Part shown: one piece after another, positions 8,771 to 17,100 of the stretch | Numbering within the stretch: the stretch's first letter is position 1 | How the letters are laid out: every line of letters begins with the position of its first letter | Assembly (NCBI GenBank): GCA_965279115.1 | Contig: OZ257137.1 | Coordinates: 3,658,001 to 3,722,000, forward strand | DNA: 64,000 bases | Origin: JAEUOS01 sp965279115 | GTDB taxonomy: Bacteria > Pseudomonadota > Gammaproteobacteria > Burkholderiales > JAEUOS01 | Reading direction: 5' to 3' | Program-made: the position numbers and the translations under genes | The notes under the pieces: generated by a model | What the model was told of the DNA's origin: nothing | Databases searched by the model: none | What the model saw: the letters and a program-made list of their open reading frames with translations, nothing else

Positions 8771-8861
8771 GGAGAGATGGATGAGCGGTTTAAGTCGCAC
8801 GCCTGGAAAGCGTGTATAGGTTAATAGCCTATCCGGGGTTCGAATCCCCGTCTCTCCGCCA
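8771..8861 (+). tRNA. tRNA-Ser (anticodon GGA)
   Basis: A 91-nt class II tRNA with encoded CCA. The acceptor stem GGAGAGA (8771-8777) pairs with TCTCTCC (8851-8857), followed by discriminator G and CCA. The anticodon stem-loop GCACGC-CTGGAAA-GCGTGT gives anticodon GGA. There is a long variable arm, TATAGGTTAATAGCCTA, and a T loop GGTTCGAATCC. GGA reads UCC and UCU serine codons. Confidence 0.97.
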
Positions 8862-8869
8862 GAATGCCG

Positions 8870-8909
8870 GCCCGGGCACCTGATTTTCAGGTGCCCGGGC
8901 TTCTTTTTT
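8870..8909 (+). terminator. Intrinsic terminator of tRNA-Ser
   Basis: A 14-bp perfect stem GCCCGGGCACCTGA with loop TTT, immediately followed by TTCTTTTTTG, only nine bases after the tRNA. There is no matching A run on the other side, so it works on the plus strand only. Confidence 0.92.
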
Positions 8910-8951
8910 GCCGGCCTGGCGCGACTGCCTGCGTAGTTGCGTTCCTGTGGA

Positions 8952-9644
8952 TCACCCGCGCAGCCAGTGAGCGTCACGCGCGAGGCTCGCCAGCTTGTCC
9001 AGGCGTTCGATTCCCTTCGACTGGGCCTGCCGCAGGGCGATTTGCGCCAGTTGCGCGGTCGCGTAGGCGTCGCCAAGAGCCGAATGACGAACCGGCACGT
9101 CGATCCCGAACCGCGCCAGCCAGTTGTCAAGCGGCTGGTTCGGCTTGCTGTCGAATAGCGCAGGCAGGATGGCCGCAAGATCCATCCACCTGAGTCGTGG
9201 CGTGAAGCCCAGGTTTTCCCGGACGGCGCGACTGATGAAGGCCGCGTCGAATGGCGCCTGGTATGCGAAGAGCGGTGCCTTTCCGCAGAACTCGAGCAGG
9301 CGTAGCAACGCCATTTGCGGGTCTTCGCCTTCAAGCTGGGCTGCCTCGCCAATGCCGTGAATGACGATGTTCTCCCTGGCACTCGGACGGGGCTGGCGCA
9401 GCACGCTATCGAAGCTGTCGGAAAGCTGAATCCGCAGTCCCGTGAGGCCGACGGCGCCCGCCGCGAGCAAGCGATCCTTGCTGCTGTCCAGGCCGCTGGT
9501 TTCAGTGTCGAGCACGACACAGCGTGTGCCGCTGAAGGTTGCGTCCGGTGCAGGAGCGGGGCGCGCGCGCCAGCCTGAAGCGCGCGCCTTGACCTGCGGA
9601 TCGCGAGGTACGCCCAGCCCGAGCCAGGAAGTCAGCCGGTTCAC
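8952..9644 (-). CDS. DnaQ-like 3'-5' exonuclease
   Basis: A 230-aa DEDD-family exonuclease domain protein. ExoI motif DTETSG is at residues 46-51. ExoII aspartate lies in FDAAF (about residue 133). ExoIII HSALGDA is at 187-193 (HxxxxD, DEDDh type). These are the residues that bind the two catalytic metals in the Pol III epsilon family. The 40-residue N-terminal extension is not part of the nuclease domain. The gene overlaps the end of the upstream cNMP/CBS gene by four bases, so the two are translationally coupled. It is probably not the replicative epsilon subunit but the paralogue habitually found with DUF294 proteins. Its biological role is unknown. Confidence 0.88.
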   Translation of the reverse strand: MNRLTSWLGLGVPRDPQVKARASGWRARPAPAPDATFSGTRCVVLDTETSGLDSSKDRLLAAGAVGLTGLRIQLSDSFDSVLRQPRPSARENIVIHGIGEAAQLEGEDPQMALLRLLEFCGKAPLFAYQAPFDAAFISRAVRENLGFTPRLRWMDLAAILPALFDSKPNQPLDNWLARFGIDVPVRHSALGDAYATAQLAQIALRQAQSKGIERLDKLASLARDAHWLRG

Positions 9645-11530
9645 AACGCGTAGTCGAGCCTGAGGCGGCTTTGCAGCTTGCGTGCCTGCCGAAACGCTTC
9701 CTTCAGGATGCGACGGTCCAGTTCGTTCAGAGTGGAAATCTCGATCAGGTTCGGCGGGCCGCCGTCGTCCAGGGCTCGGAATTGACGCGTCAGACGCAGG
9801 TTCTGGATGAACTCAAAGGCTTCAACCAGCGCCTCGGCTTCGCGCACCGTGCCATGCCGCGCGGCACCCAGTCGCAGGCGTTGCGTGGTCTGCGTGGCGA
9901 GCGTGCCATCGGCCAGCGCCAACACCCTGGCGGCATCAATGAATGGACGGGCGCCCTGGCCCTTCAGGTCCAGGCTTCCACTGGTCGCTATTTCGCCGAA
10001 TATGTTCAGTGGCGGGGTGTTGCCCAGCGCATTGGTGGCCATCATGCGCAGGAACGCAGGTCGCTCCGTCACTTCTCCGGCCAGCCAGGTACGCAATTCC
10101 GTCGCCAGTCGGATCTCGCCGTGGAGGGCGCGGAAATCGAAAAAGATCGATGCATTGAGCAGGGCTTCCGGCGTTGGATTGCGCAACCAGTCGTCGAACC
10201 GCTGCTTCCATTCGCCGATGGTCAGACACCACTCGGGATTGCCTGCCATGATCTGGCCCTTGCACAAGGGAAATCCGAGCCGGGCGAGCAACTGGTTGAC
10301 TCGCCCTGCGAATACAAGCAAATGTTCGCGGCAGGTTTCCACCGATTCACCCGGCTTAGGCTCGAACACCAATCCGTTGTCCTGGTCGGTGCTGACGGTT
10401 TGCTCCATGCGCCCTTCGCTGCCGAGCGCGATCCAGCAGGCGCCCTGGGCTTCAAAGCCGGTATCGTGCCGGACCATATCGATCGCGCGCTCCACCAGGC
10501 GGTCATTGAGCGCGACGATCAGCTGGGTCAATTGATCCAGGGCCATGCCTTGCGTTTGCAGGTTGCGCGCCAGTTTGCGGACGTCCGCCGCCGCCTGCTC
10601 CAGCGCGCCGCCATCCGCCGCCTGGTTGATCGCGCGTCCGACTTCGCGCATGCTGGCGCGCTGCGCCGCGAAAAGGTCGCGCTCCGAGATGACGCCGACA
10701 AGCTCGCCGCCGCGGGTGACCGGCAGATGACGGATCGCGTGCCGCGCCATCAGCAGTGCAGCGTCGAAGGCGGTTGCGCTTTCCTCGATGCAGTGGGGCG
10801 CCGGTGTCATGACCGACGCGAACGGAATGTCCAGCGGCCTGCCTTCCAGGACTATCCGGTCAAGCACGTCGCGTTCGGTCAGGATGCCAACCGCCCGGTT
10901 CGCACCATCGATCGCAATCATCGAACCGATGCGCTGGTCACGCATCACGAGAAGGGCGTCACGCAGCGAAGTCGTCTCCTTGCACGTCACGGCTGGCTTG
11001 CGCAGCAACGTCGACACCAGGCTGGTCATGTTGTGCCGGGCGTGGGACTCCTCCTGGGCCTGCGCGCGCGCCTGGCGGCGTGATTCCTGCAGCAGGTGGG
11101 CAATGCGACGGGTGCAAAATGTCGCGAAGGTGGCGCTCCTGGCGAGCAGCATATCGAATGCCGTCTTGTCGAATTCATAGCAGAAGGTATCGCCGCCTGC
11201 CACGTAGTCGTTGACCACTGCGCGGCCCTCCACCAGCGCACCAAGCGGAAATGACTCGCCGGGATGCAATGCCGCAACACCACCGGCATCGCTGGCGGAC
11301 TGGCCCGGGGGGGCGCTGCGAACCTCCCCGCGATGGACGATGTAGTAACGGCCGGGCATGCCGTCGGCCGGGCCGAGGATACGGGTTCCGTCGGGAAAAT
11401 AGTTCACGGCTGCGCGATCGGCGAGCAGATCCAGGTGATCGTCGTCAAGCTGCGAAAATGGCGGGTGCAGGCGCAGGAAATCGATGACCGTGCGCTTGAG
11501 CAGGCTGGAGGCGGCGGATGGATCGGCCAT
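9641..11530 (-). CDS. cNMP-binding / CBS-pair / DUF294 nucleotidyltransferase-like protein
   Basis: A 629-aa multidomain cytoplasmic protein. Residues about 20-140 form a cyclic-nucleotide-binding domain; its phosphate-cassette region reads GESFPLGALVEGRAVV with the expected Glu and Arg. Residues about 170-285 are two CBS motifs that bind adenine nucleotides. Residues about 300-450 are a DUF294 nucleotidyltransferase-like domain with GSEGRMEQT and TDQDNG (about 365-385), and a DUF294 C-terminal domain follows. The family resembles GlnD-type nucleotidyltransferases, but no target is known. It is coupled to the exonuclease by a 4-base overlap, and diverges from a gene encoding an adenylyl-cyclase domain, a plausible source of its ligand. 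An FNR-type palindrome lies 33 bases upstream. Confidence 0.88.
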   Translation of the reverse strand: MADPSAASSLLKRTVIDFLRLHPPFSQLDDDHLDLLADRAAVNYFPDGTRILGPADGMPGRYYIVHRGEVRSAPPGQSASDAGGVAALHPGESFPLGALVEGRAVVNDYVAGGDTFCYEFDKTAFDMLLARSATFATFCTRRIAHLLQESRRQARAQAQEESHARHNMTSLVSTLLRKPAVTCKETTSLRDALLVMRDQRIGSMIAIDGANRAVGILTERDVLDRIVLEGRPLDIPFASVMTPAPHCIEESATAFDAALLMARHAIRHLPVTRGGELVGVISERDLFAAQRASMREVGRAINQAADGGALEQAAADVRKLARNLQTQGMALDQLTQLIVALNDRLVERAIDMVRHDTGFEAQGACWIALGSEGRMEQTVSTDQDNGLVFEPKPGESVETCREHLLVFAGRVNQLLARLGFPLCKGQIMAGNPEWCLTIGEWKQRFDDWLRNPTPEALLNASIFFDFRALHGEIRLATELRTWLAGEVTERPAFLRMMATNALGNTPPLNIFGEIATSGSLDLKGQGARPFIDAARVLALADGTLATQTTQRLRLGAARHGTVREAEALVEAFEFIQNLRLTRQFRALDDGGPPNLIEISTLNELDRRILKEAFRQARKLQSRLRLDYAL

Positions 11531-11562
11531 TCCCGGATGCTAGCCGACTATGAATGCGCTGG

Positions 11563-11578
11563 TTTGACACCGGTCAAA
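11563..11578. promoter_or_regulatory. FNR/CRP-family-like palindrome
   Basis: TTTGACACCGGTCAAA is a perfect 6-4-6 inverted repeat with the TTGAC-N4-GTCAA layout of FNR/ANR-type sites (consensus TTGAT-N4-ATCAA). It lies 33 bases upstream of the cNMP/CBS gene start. Regulator binding is inferred. Confidence 0.5.
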
Positions 11579-11655
11579 GCCTGGGGGCTGCTCGAATTGC
11601 TGCCTGAATGTCGTTGAGTTGGTTAATCATTGTAAATGTGGTTTTCCTTGCTTCA

Positions 11656-11682
11656 TGCCAAGTTGGCAGGGATTGTTACAAT
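11656..11682 (+). promoter_or_regulatory. Palindromic operator-like site and extended -10 before the cyclase-kinase gene
   Basis: TGCCAA-G-TTGGCA (11656-11668) is a perfect 6-1-6 palindrome. It is followed at 11674-11682 by TGTTACAAT, an extended -10 element (TGnTACAAT). No good -35 is seen, which suits an activator-dependent or extended -10 promoter. The predicted transcript would have a leader of about 115 bases before the GTG at 11807. Confidence 0.45.
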
Positions 11683-11806
11683 CGTGAAATCGAGCGAGGG
11701 GAATCCCGGAAAGCGGTGATGCGCCAGGTGCGCCGATCTTGAGAATGTCGGCCGTGATTCGCACGTTCGCCCTGTTGTTAACTATTCGGATACTTGTCAA
11801 GCCGCT

Positions 11807-13996
11807 GTGGCGAACATCCTAGTCGTCGAAGACGACCCGACCATCCGGGAACTGGTACGCCTGCATCTGGCGTCAGCCAATCACGAGGTCATTACGGCTG
11901 TCGACGGGCTGCAAGGGCTGCAGCTTGCGGTGAGCAAGCGCCCGGACATCATCATTTCCGACGTGCAGATGCCGAACATGGACGGGTTCGGCATGTTGGC
12001 CGCCGTGCGCGCAAACGATCAAACCGCGTCGATTCCGGTGATCTTTTTGACCGCGCTGGACGATCGCGACAGCTTTCGCAAGAGCATGAACCTGGGGGCG
12101 GACGATTTCCTCAACAAGCCGGTCAAGCGCAGCGAGTTGTTGAACGCGATTACCGGGCGGCTGAAGCGCCTTGAAGGCAACCGGGTTTCCGGGGTGCATT
12201 CCACCTTGTCGGGTACTGACGTTCGGGCTGCCGCCAACCTGCGGGCCGCAGATCGTGCAGCCGCCGCGACGGCTGCCGCGGAAGCTGCTGCTGCGGCTGC
12301 CGCGTCGACGGCCGGAACGGCCACCAGTCCACCAGGCGAGGTGGCGCGTTCTCCGCAGCGCGCACGCCCGCGCCGCTCGCTTGACCTGACCTCGCATTTC
12401 AGTTCGATGGAGGAGCGCTCGCCTCCGGATGTTCGCGCCGCGACCTCGCGCGAGACGGTGTATGGCACTGTCCTGTTTGCCGACATTCGAAACTTCACGA
12501 CCATGGCGGAGGCGCTGGAGCCCGAGCAGGTGGTGGAATTCCTGAACGCGTTTTTCGGCCAGGCTTGCGAGCCCATCCTCGACCAGGCGGGCTGGATCGT
12601 CAAGTTCCTTGGCGACGGTCTGGTCGCGATGTTCGATGGCCGTTCCGGCAGCGATGACCACGCCGAACGGGCCCTCAAGGCAGCCGTCCTCATGGTCCTC
12701 GCGGCGCATCGCTTCAAGCCGTGGATTCGCGACCGTTATCCGGGTCGCAACATGCCTGATTTCGCCATTGGCGTGGGGGTCCACACCGGCGACATTTCGG
12801 TTTGCCGCATGGGTTCGGGCGAGGCGACCGAAACCACGGTCATCGGTGACACCGTCAACCTGGCTTCGCGTCTTGAAGGCAAGACCAAGGAGCTGGGTTG
12901 GAGCATTGTGGCCAGCCGGGCAGCGGCCAAATCCGGCGGGCGCCGGTTCATCCCCGGCCGCAGCGGGCAATTGACGGTCAAGGGCCGCACCGGTGCGGTG
13001 GATATCGTGGAGATCACCGGACTTACCGCCCGGCCGGGCGCCGACACCCAGTTCTACCAGATGATCATTGATGCGATCAGCGCCAATTCGGCGATCATCG
13101 CGAGTGGACGGCCGGCCGACGCCAAAGCACCCGCCATCGCGCCGGCGCCGGCGCCGGTGGCGCGTCCGAAGCCGGCGGCGGATGCGCCGGTCGCCATCGA
13201 TGGCTACCGCATGATCCGCAAGCTGGGCGAGGGCGGGATGTCCAAGGTGTTCCTGGCCGAGGAACTCGAAACCCGCGCCCAGCATGTGCTTAAGTTGTTG
13301 CCCATACCCGGTGACAACGACGAAGACGGCAACGAGATGATGCAGCGTTTCATCCAGGAGTTCGCGCTGGTGTCGCAGATCGACCACCCGAACGTCGCGC
13401 GCATCTACCACCAGGGGTTTACCGAGTCCTACGCTTACATCGCGATGGAGTATTTCCCGGGCGGCGACCTGCGCGAGTTGATCGCCAGGCGCCTGAATCC
13501 GCAGGTGGCGGTGGCCATCCTGCTTCAGGTGGCGGGTGCTTTGACGGCGGTGCACGCGCAAGGTATCGTGCATCGCGACATGAAGCCCGACAACGTGATG
13601 ATCCGGGCTGACGGGAGTCTCGGGCTTGCCGATTTTGGCATTGCCAAGCAGACCAATTCCGACATTGCCCGCACCAAGCACGGCGAGGTTTTCGGCACGC
13701 CCTACTATCTCGCGCCGGAGCAGGCGCTGGGCATGCCGGTCGATCAGCGCACCGACATTTACAGTCTTGGCGTGGTGTTTTTCGAGATGCTGACCGGGCA
13801 TCGGCCTTTCCAGGCCGACAACGCCCAGGCGCTCATGTACCAGCATGTCAACGCCCCCATCCCGCGGCTTCCCGCAGGACTGGAGCGCTACCAGCCCCAG
13901 GTCGACAGGATGATGGCGAAGAAACAGGTAGACCGTTACGGCAGCGCCAACGATCTCATCGACGACGTGCTCGCTTCAGGCCTGGCGGACGCTTGA
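11807..13996 (+). CDS. Response regulator - class III adenylyl cyclase - Ser/Thr kinase fusion
   Basis: A 729-aa protein starting at GTG. Residues 1-120 are a receiver domain (EDD, phospho-Asp about 52 in IISDVQMP, Lys in NKPVK). An Ala-rich linker spans about 140-175. A class III cyclase covers about 215-400: metal aspartates in FADIRNF and LGDG, substrate Lys in VKFLGDG, and VIGDTVNLASRLE with transition-state Asn and Arg. A Thr at the adenine-specifying position suggests a class IIIb adenylyl cyclase. A Ser/Thr kinase covers about 466-729: GEGGMSKV, Lys in VLKLLP, HRDMKPDN, DFG, APEQ. All key residues of all three domains are intact. There is no membrane segment. It diverges from a cNMP-binding protein and is followed by a hybrid histidine kinase that might phosphorylate it. 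Confidence 0.9.
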   Translation: MANILVVEDDPTIRELVRLHLASANHEVITAVDGLQGLQLAVSKRPDIIISDVQMPNMDGFGMLAAVRANDQTASIPVIFLTALDDRDSFRKSMNLGADDFLNKPVKRSELLNAITGRLKRLEGNRVSGVHSTLSGTDVRAAANLRAADRAAAATAAAEAAAAAAASTAGTATSPPGEVARSPQRARPRRSLDLTSHFSSMEERSPPDVRAATSRETVYGTVLFADIRNFTTMAEALEPEQVVEFLNAFFGQACEPILDQAGWIVKFLGDGLVAMFDGRSGSDDHAERALKAAVLMVLAAHRFKPWIRDRYPGRNMPDFAIGVGVHTGDISVCRMGSGEATETTVIGDTVNLASRLEGKTKELGWSIVASRAAAKSGGRRFIPGRSGQLTVKGRTGAVDIVEITGLTARPGADTQFYQMIIDAISANSAIIASGRPADAKAPAIAPAPAPVARPKPAADAPVAIDGYRMIRKLGEGGMSKVFLAEELETRAQHVLKLLPIPGDNDEDGNEMMQRFIQEFALVSQIDHPNVARIYHQGFTESYAYIAMEYFPGGDLRELIARRLNPQVAVAILLQVAGALTAVHAQGIVHRDMKPDNVMIRADGSLGLADFGIAKQTNSDIARTKHGEVFGTPYYLAPEQALGMPVDQRTDIYSLGVVFFEMLTGHRPFQADNAQALMYQHVNAPIPRLPAGLERYQPQVDRMMAKKQVDRYGSANDLIDDVLASGLADA

Positions 13997-14101
13997 GCGG
14001 CCGGCAATCCTGGTGCCGGGTGCCTGAGCGGCTCTGAAGGGCGTTCGATCAGGGCCTTTTTCCGCATTTCGGTGCGCCTCCCGGGCGCTACAATCCCCGG
14101 G

Positions 14102-17100
14102 ATGCAATTGCGTTATCCCTTGTCCTGGCTGGTCCTGGCCCTCGCACTGGCGGCGTCGGCCCTGTCGGCCTATTGGATACACGGGGCGGAGAAAAGCGAT
14201 GGCTCCATCCGTTTCGAGCAGATGGTCAATGGCCGCATCGCCGAACTGGAAAACAGTGTTGACCACTACGAGGTTTACCTGCGTGGCATCGGCGGGCTGT
14301 TCGCTTCGTCCTCACGGGTTTCGCAACAGGAGTGGTCCAGCTACGTCGCTTCGCTTGAAGTCCGGCTCCGGCGAGACCCGTTCGTAAGCTTCGGTTATGC
14401 GCCGGTCGTGGCGGCCGGGGACGTGCCGGCGTTCCTGGCGGAAGCGCGCCGCCAGCAACCCGGCATCTACCCGCCCCCCGTCACCGGAACCACCGCGCGG
14501 CTGGTTCTGGTCCGGTTCATTGAGAAGCTGCGACCCGAGGCGGCCGCACTGTCAGTCGGGGACGACCTGCTGGCGATACCGGCGTTTGCGCGGGCGGTGA
14601 TGGCTGCGGAACGTACCGGAAAGGCCACCGTCAGCAGCCTTTCCGAGTTGAAGCTTCCAGAGGGCGGTGTGGCTTCTGCGGCCATGATGGTGTTGCCATT
14701 TCGCACCAATGGTCGGCTGGCGGGTACTGCCTGGCTGTTGTTCCGTGTCGACGAGGTCGCGCGTGCGCTGGCGCGTGGTGACGTTGGCGGCATGAACCTG
14801 CGCATCACGGACGAAACCGAAGGCGGCGCGGAGATATTCCGCCTGGGCGCAGCGAAGGACGCGGCATATCGCAGCGTGCGTTCGCTGGAGTTTGGCGGCA
14901 GGCGCTGGAACCTGCGTTTCGAGTCCACGCCGGAACTCGAGGCGCGGATCGGTGGCAGCCTTGCCGGGACGGTCGCGGTTTTCGGCGCATTGGGTTCATT
15001 CCTGCTTTTCGGCCTGGTCAGGGTGCTTTCCGGGACGCGTCGCCGCGCCGAGGAGATGGCCAGGCAGACAACCCGCGCCCTCTCGGACCAGATGAAGCTT
15101 ACCGAGGACCTGATCGAGCTCAATCCAAGTCCGATCTTCCGCAAGGATGCGCAAGGCCGCTATATGCTGTTCAATCGCGCCTGGGAGCGGCTCACCGGCC
15201 GGTCGCGCGAAGACTGGATCGGCAAGACCGCGCAAGACTTGCTCGATCCCGAAGCCGCCGCGCGCGACGCCGCCGAGGAACGCGAACTGCTGCTGCACCC
15301 CGACCACGTGGAGCGTTACGAAACCACATTGGTCACCGCGGACGGCACGGAATGCCATGTGATCGTCAGCAAGTCCGCGGTGCGACTGGCCGATGGCCGC
15401 GTGGCCGGAATCATAGGCACCATCACGGATGTCAGCGAAACCCGCCGTCTAACCGAGCAGAACGAGAGGCAGCGTGAACAACTTGCTTTGGTGAACCAGT
15501 CCGCCCAGGCGGGCGTGTGGGATATCGAGTGGCCCCAGGGAACCGCCTACTTTTCGCCACGCTACTTCGAAATGCTGGGCTATCACGAGACCGCCGAAGG
15601 CGGATTGCCGGGGGCGCGCAGCGAGCTCGTGCACCCCGAGGATCGGGCGCATGTCGAGGCGGCGCGCGAGGCGCATTTCACCGGCCAGCAGGCGTATTTC
15701 GACTGCGAGTATCGCCTGCGCCGCGCCGACGGCACCTACTTGTGGGTCAATGGCCGCGGATTGGCGAGTCTTGACGGGACGGGCAAGCCGGTCCGCTTCA
15801 CCGGTTCGATCATCGACATCACGCAGCGCCGGCTGGCGCAACTGGAGATCGAACACCAGCGCGAGCAACTCGAACTTGTGATCGAGTCGGTCCAGGCGGG
15901 CGTGTGGGACGAGGACCTGATCGAGGGGCGCACCTACTTTTCGCGTCGTTACCGCGACATCCTGGGGTACACGCACGAGATCGATCTCTCGGCGCACGGC
16001 ACGGATGACACCATCTACCATCCCGAGGATCGCGACGCGGTCCTGGCCGCCCGCGAACTCGCCGTGCGCGACGGGTCGCCGCTCGACCTCGAGTTCCGCA
16101 TGCGTCACAGCGACGGCCATCATGTCTGGGTCAACGCGCGCGCCAAGGCCAGCTACGATGCTTCCGGATTCGCGGTGCGCTTCACCGGCGCGATCATCGA
16201 CATCACGAAGCGCAAGGAAGCGGAGTTCGCGCTGCGCGATGCCAACCTGCGCGTCCTCGAAGCCGCGCAGGTGAAGTCCACCTTCCTGGCAACCATGAGC
16301 CACGAGATCCGCACGCCCTTGAACGGGGTGATCGGGTCCGCGGGGTTGTTGCAGGACACACGGCTTGATTCCGAGCAGCAGGACTACGTCGAGACCATCC
16401 GCCTTTCGGGTGTGCAATTGCTCACGCTGATCGATGACATCCTTGATTACTCGAAGATCGAATCCGGGCGGATGGAACTCGAAGACCTTCCCTTCGACAT
16501 CGCCACGGTGATCGAGGACGCCTTCGACCTGGTGGCCGAGCGGGCGCGGGCCAAGCGGCTTGAACTGCTCTACGACATCCCGGCCGGTGTGCCAGGTCGC
16601 ATTTACGGCGACATCACCCGCGTACGGCAGGTGCTGATCAACCTGGTGGGCAACGCGGTGAAATTCACCGACAGCGGTGAGGTTTGTGTCAACTGTTCAC
16701 TCGCTGAAGGTGACCCCGCCGGTGGCGGCGCGTTGACGGTGCGTTTCGACGTGCGCGACACCGGCATCGGCGTGGCGCCCGAGAAACTCTCGCGCCTGTT
16801 CACGCCGTTCACGCAGGTGGATGCGTCGACCACGCGCAAGTACGGCGGCACCGGCCTGGGGCTTGCGATCAGCCAGCGCCTGGTCGGCCTGATGGGAGGT
16901 GAAATCGGGGTCACCAGCGAGGCTGGCCGCGGGTCGACGTTCAGCTTCACGCTGCGTACCCGGCGCGCCGAGGAGGACGCGGCGCACAAGCGGCGCATGG
17001 GCGAGATCGGCAGCATCGCCGGCAAGCGGGTCCTGATCGTCGATGACTACGAGTCCAACCGCCGCATCCTCGCGGCCCAGTGCGCCAACTGGGGTTTGTG

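Noticed and set aside
8771..8861. tRNA-Ser as an integration site
   Set aside because: No integrase and no repeat of the tRNA 3' end was noticed nearby; the gene is followed directly by its own terminator and ordinary genes.
14037..14062. Possible terminator between the cyclase-kinase and hybrid-kinase genes (GAAGGGC...GGCCTTTTT)
   Set aside because: The arms do not pair cleanly; only about four base pairs are continuous.
14072..14101. GTG at 14072 as start of the hybrid histidine kinase
   Set aside because: It lies before a TACAAT -10-like box and has no ribosome-binding site; the ATG at 14102 directly precedes the first membrane helix.
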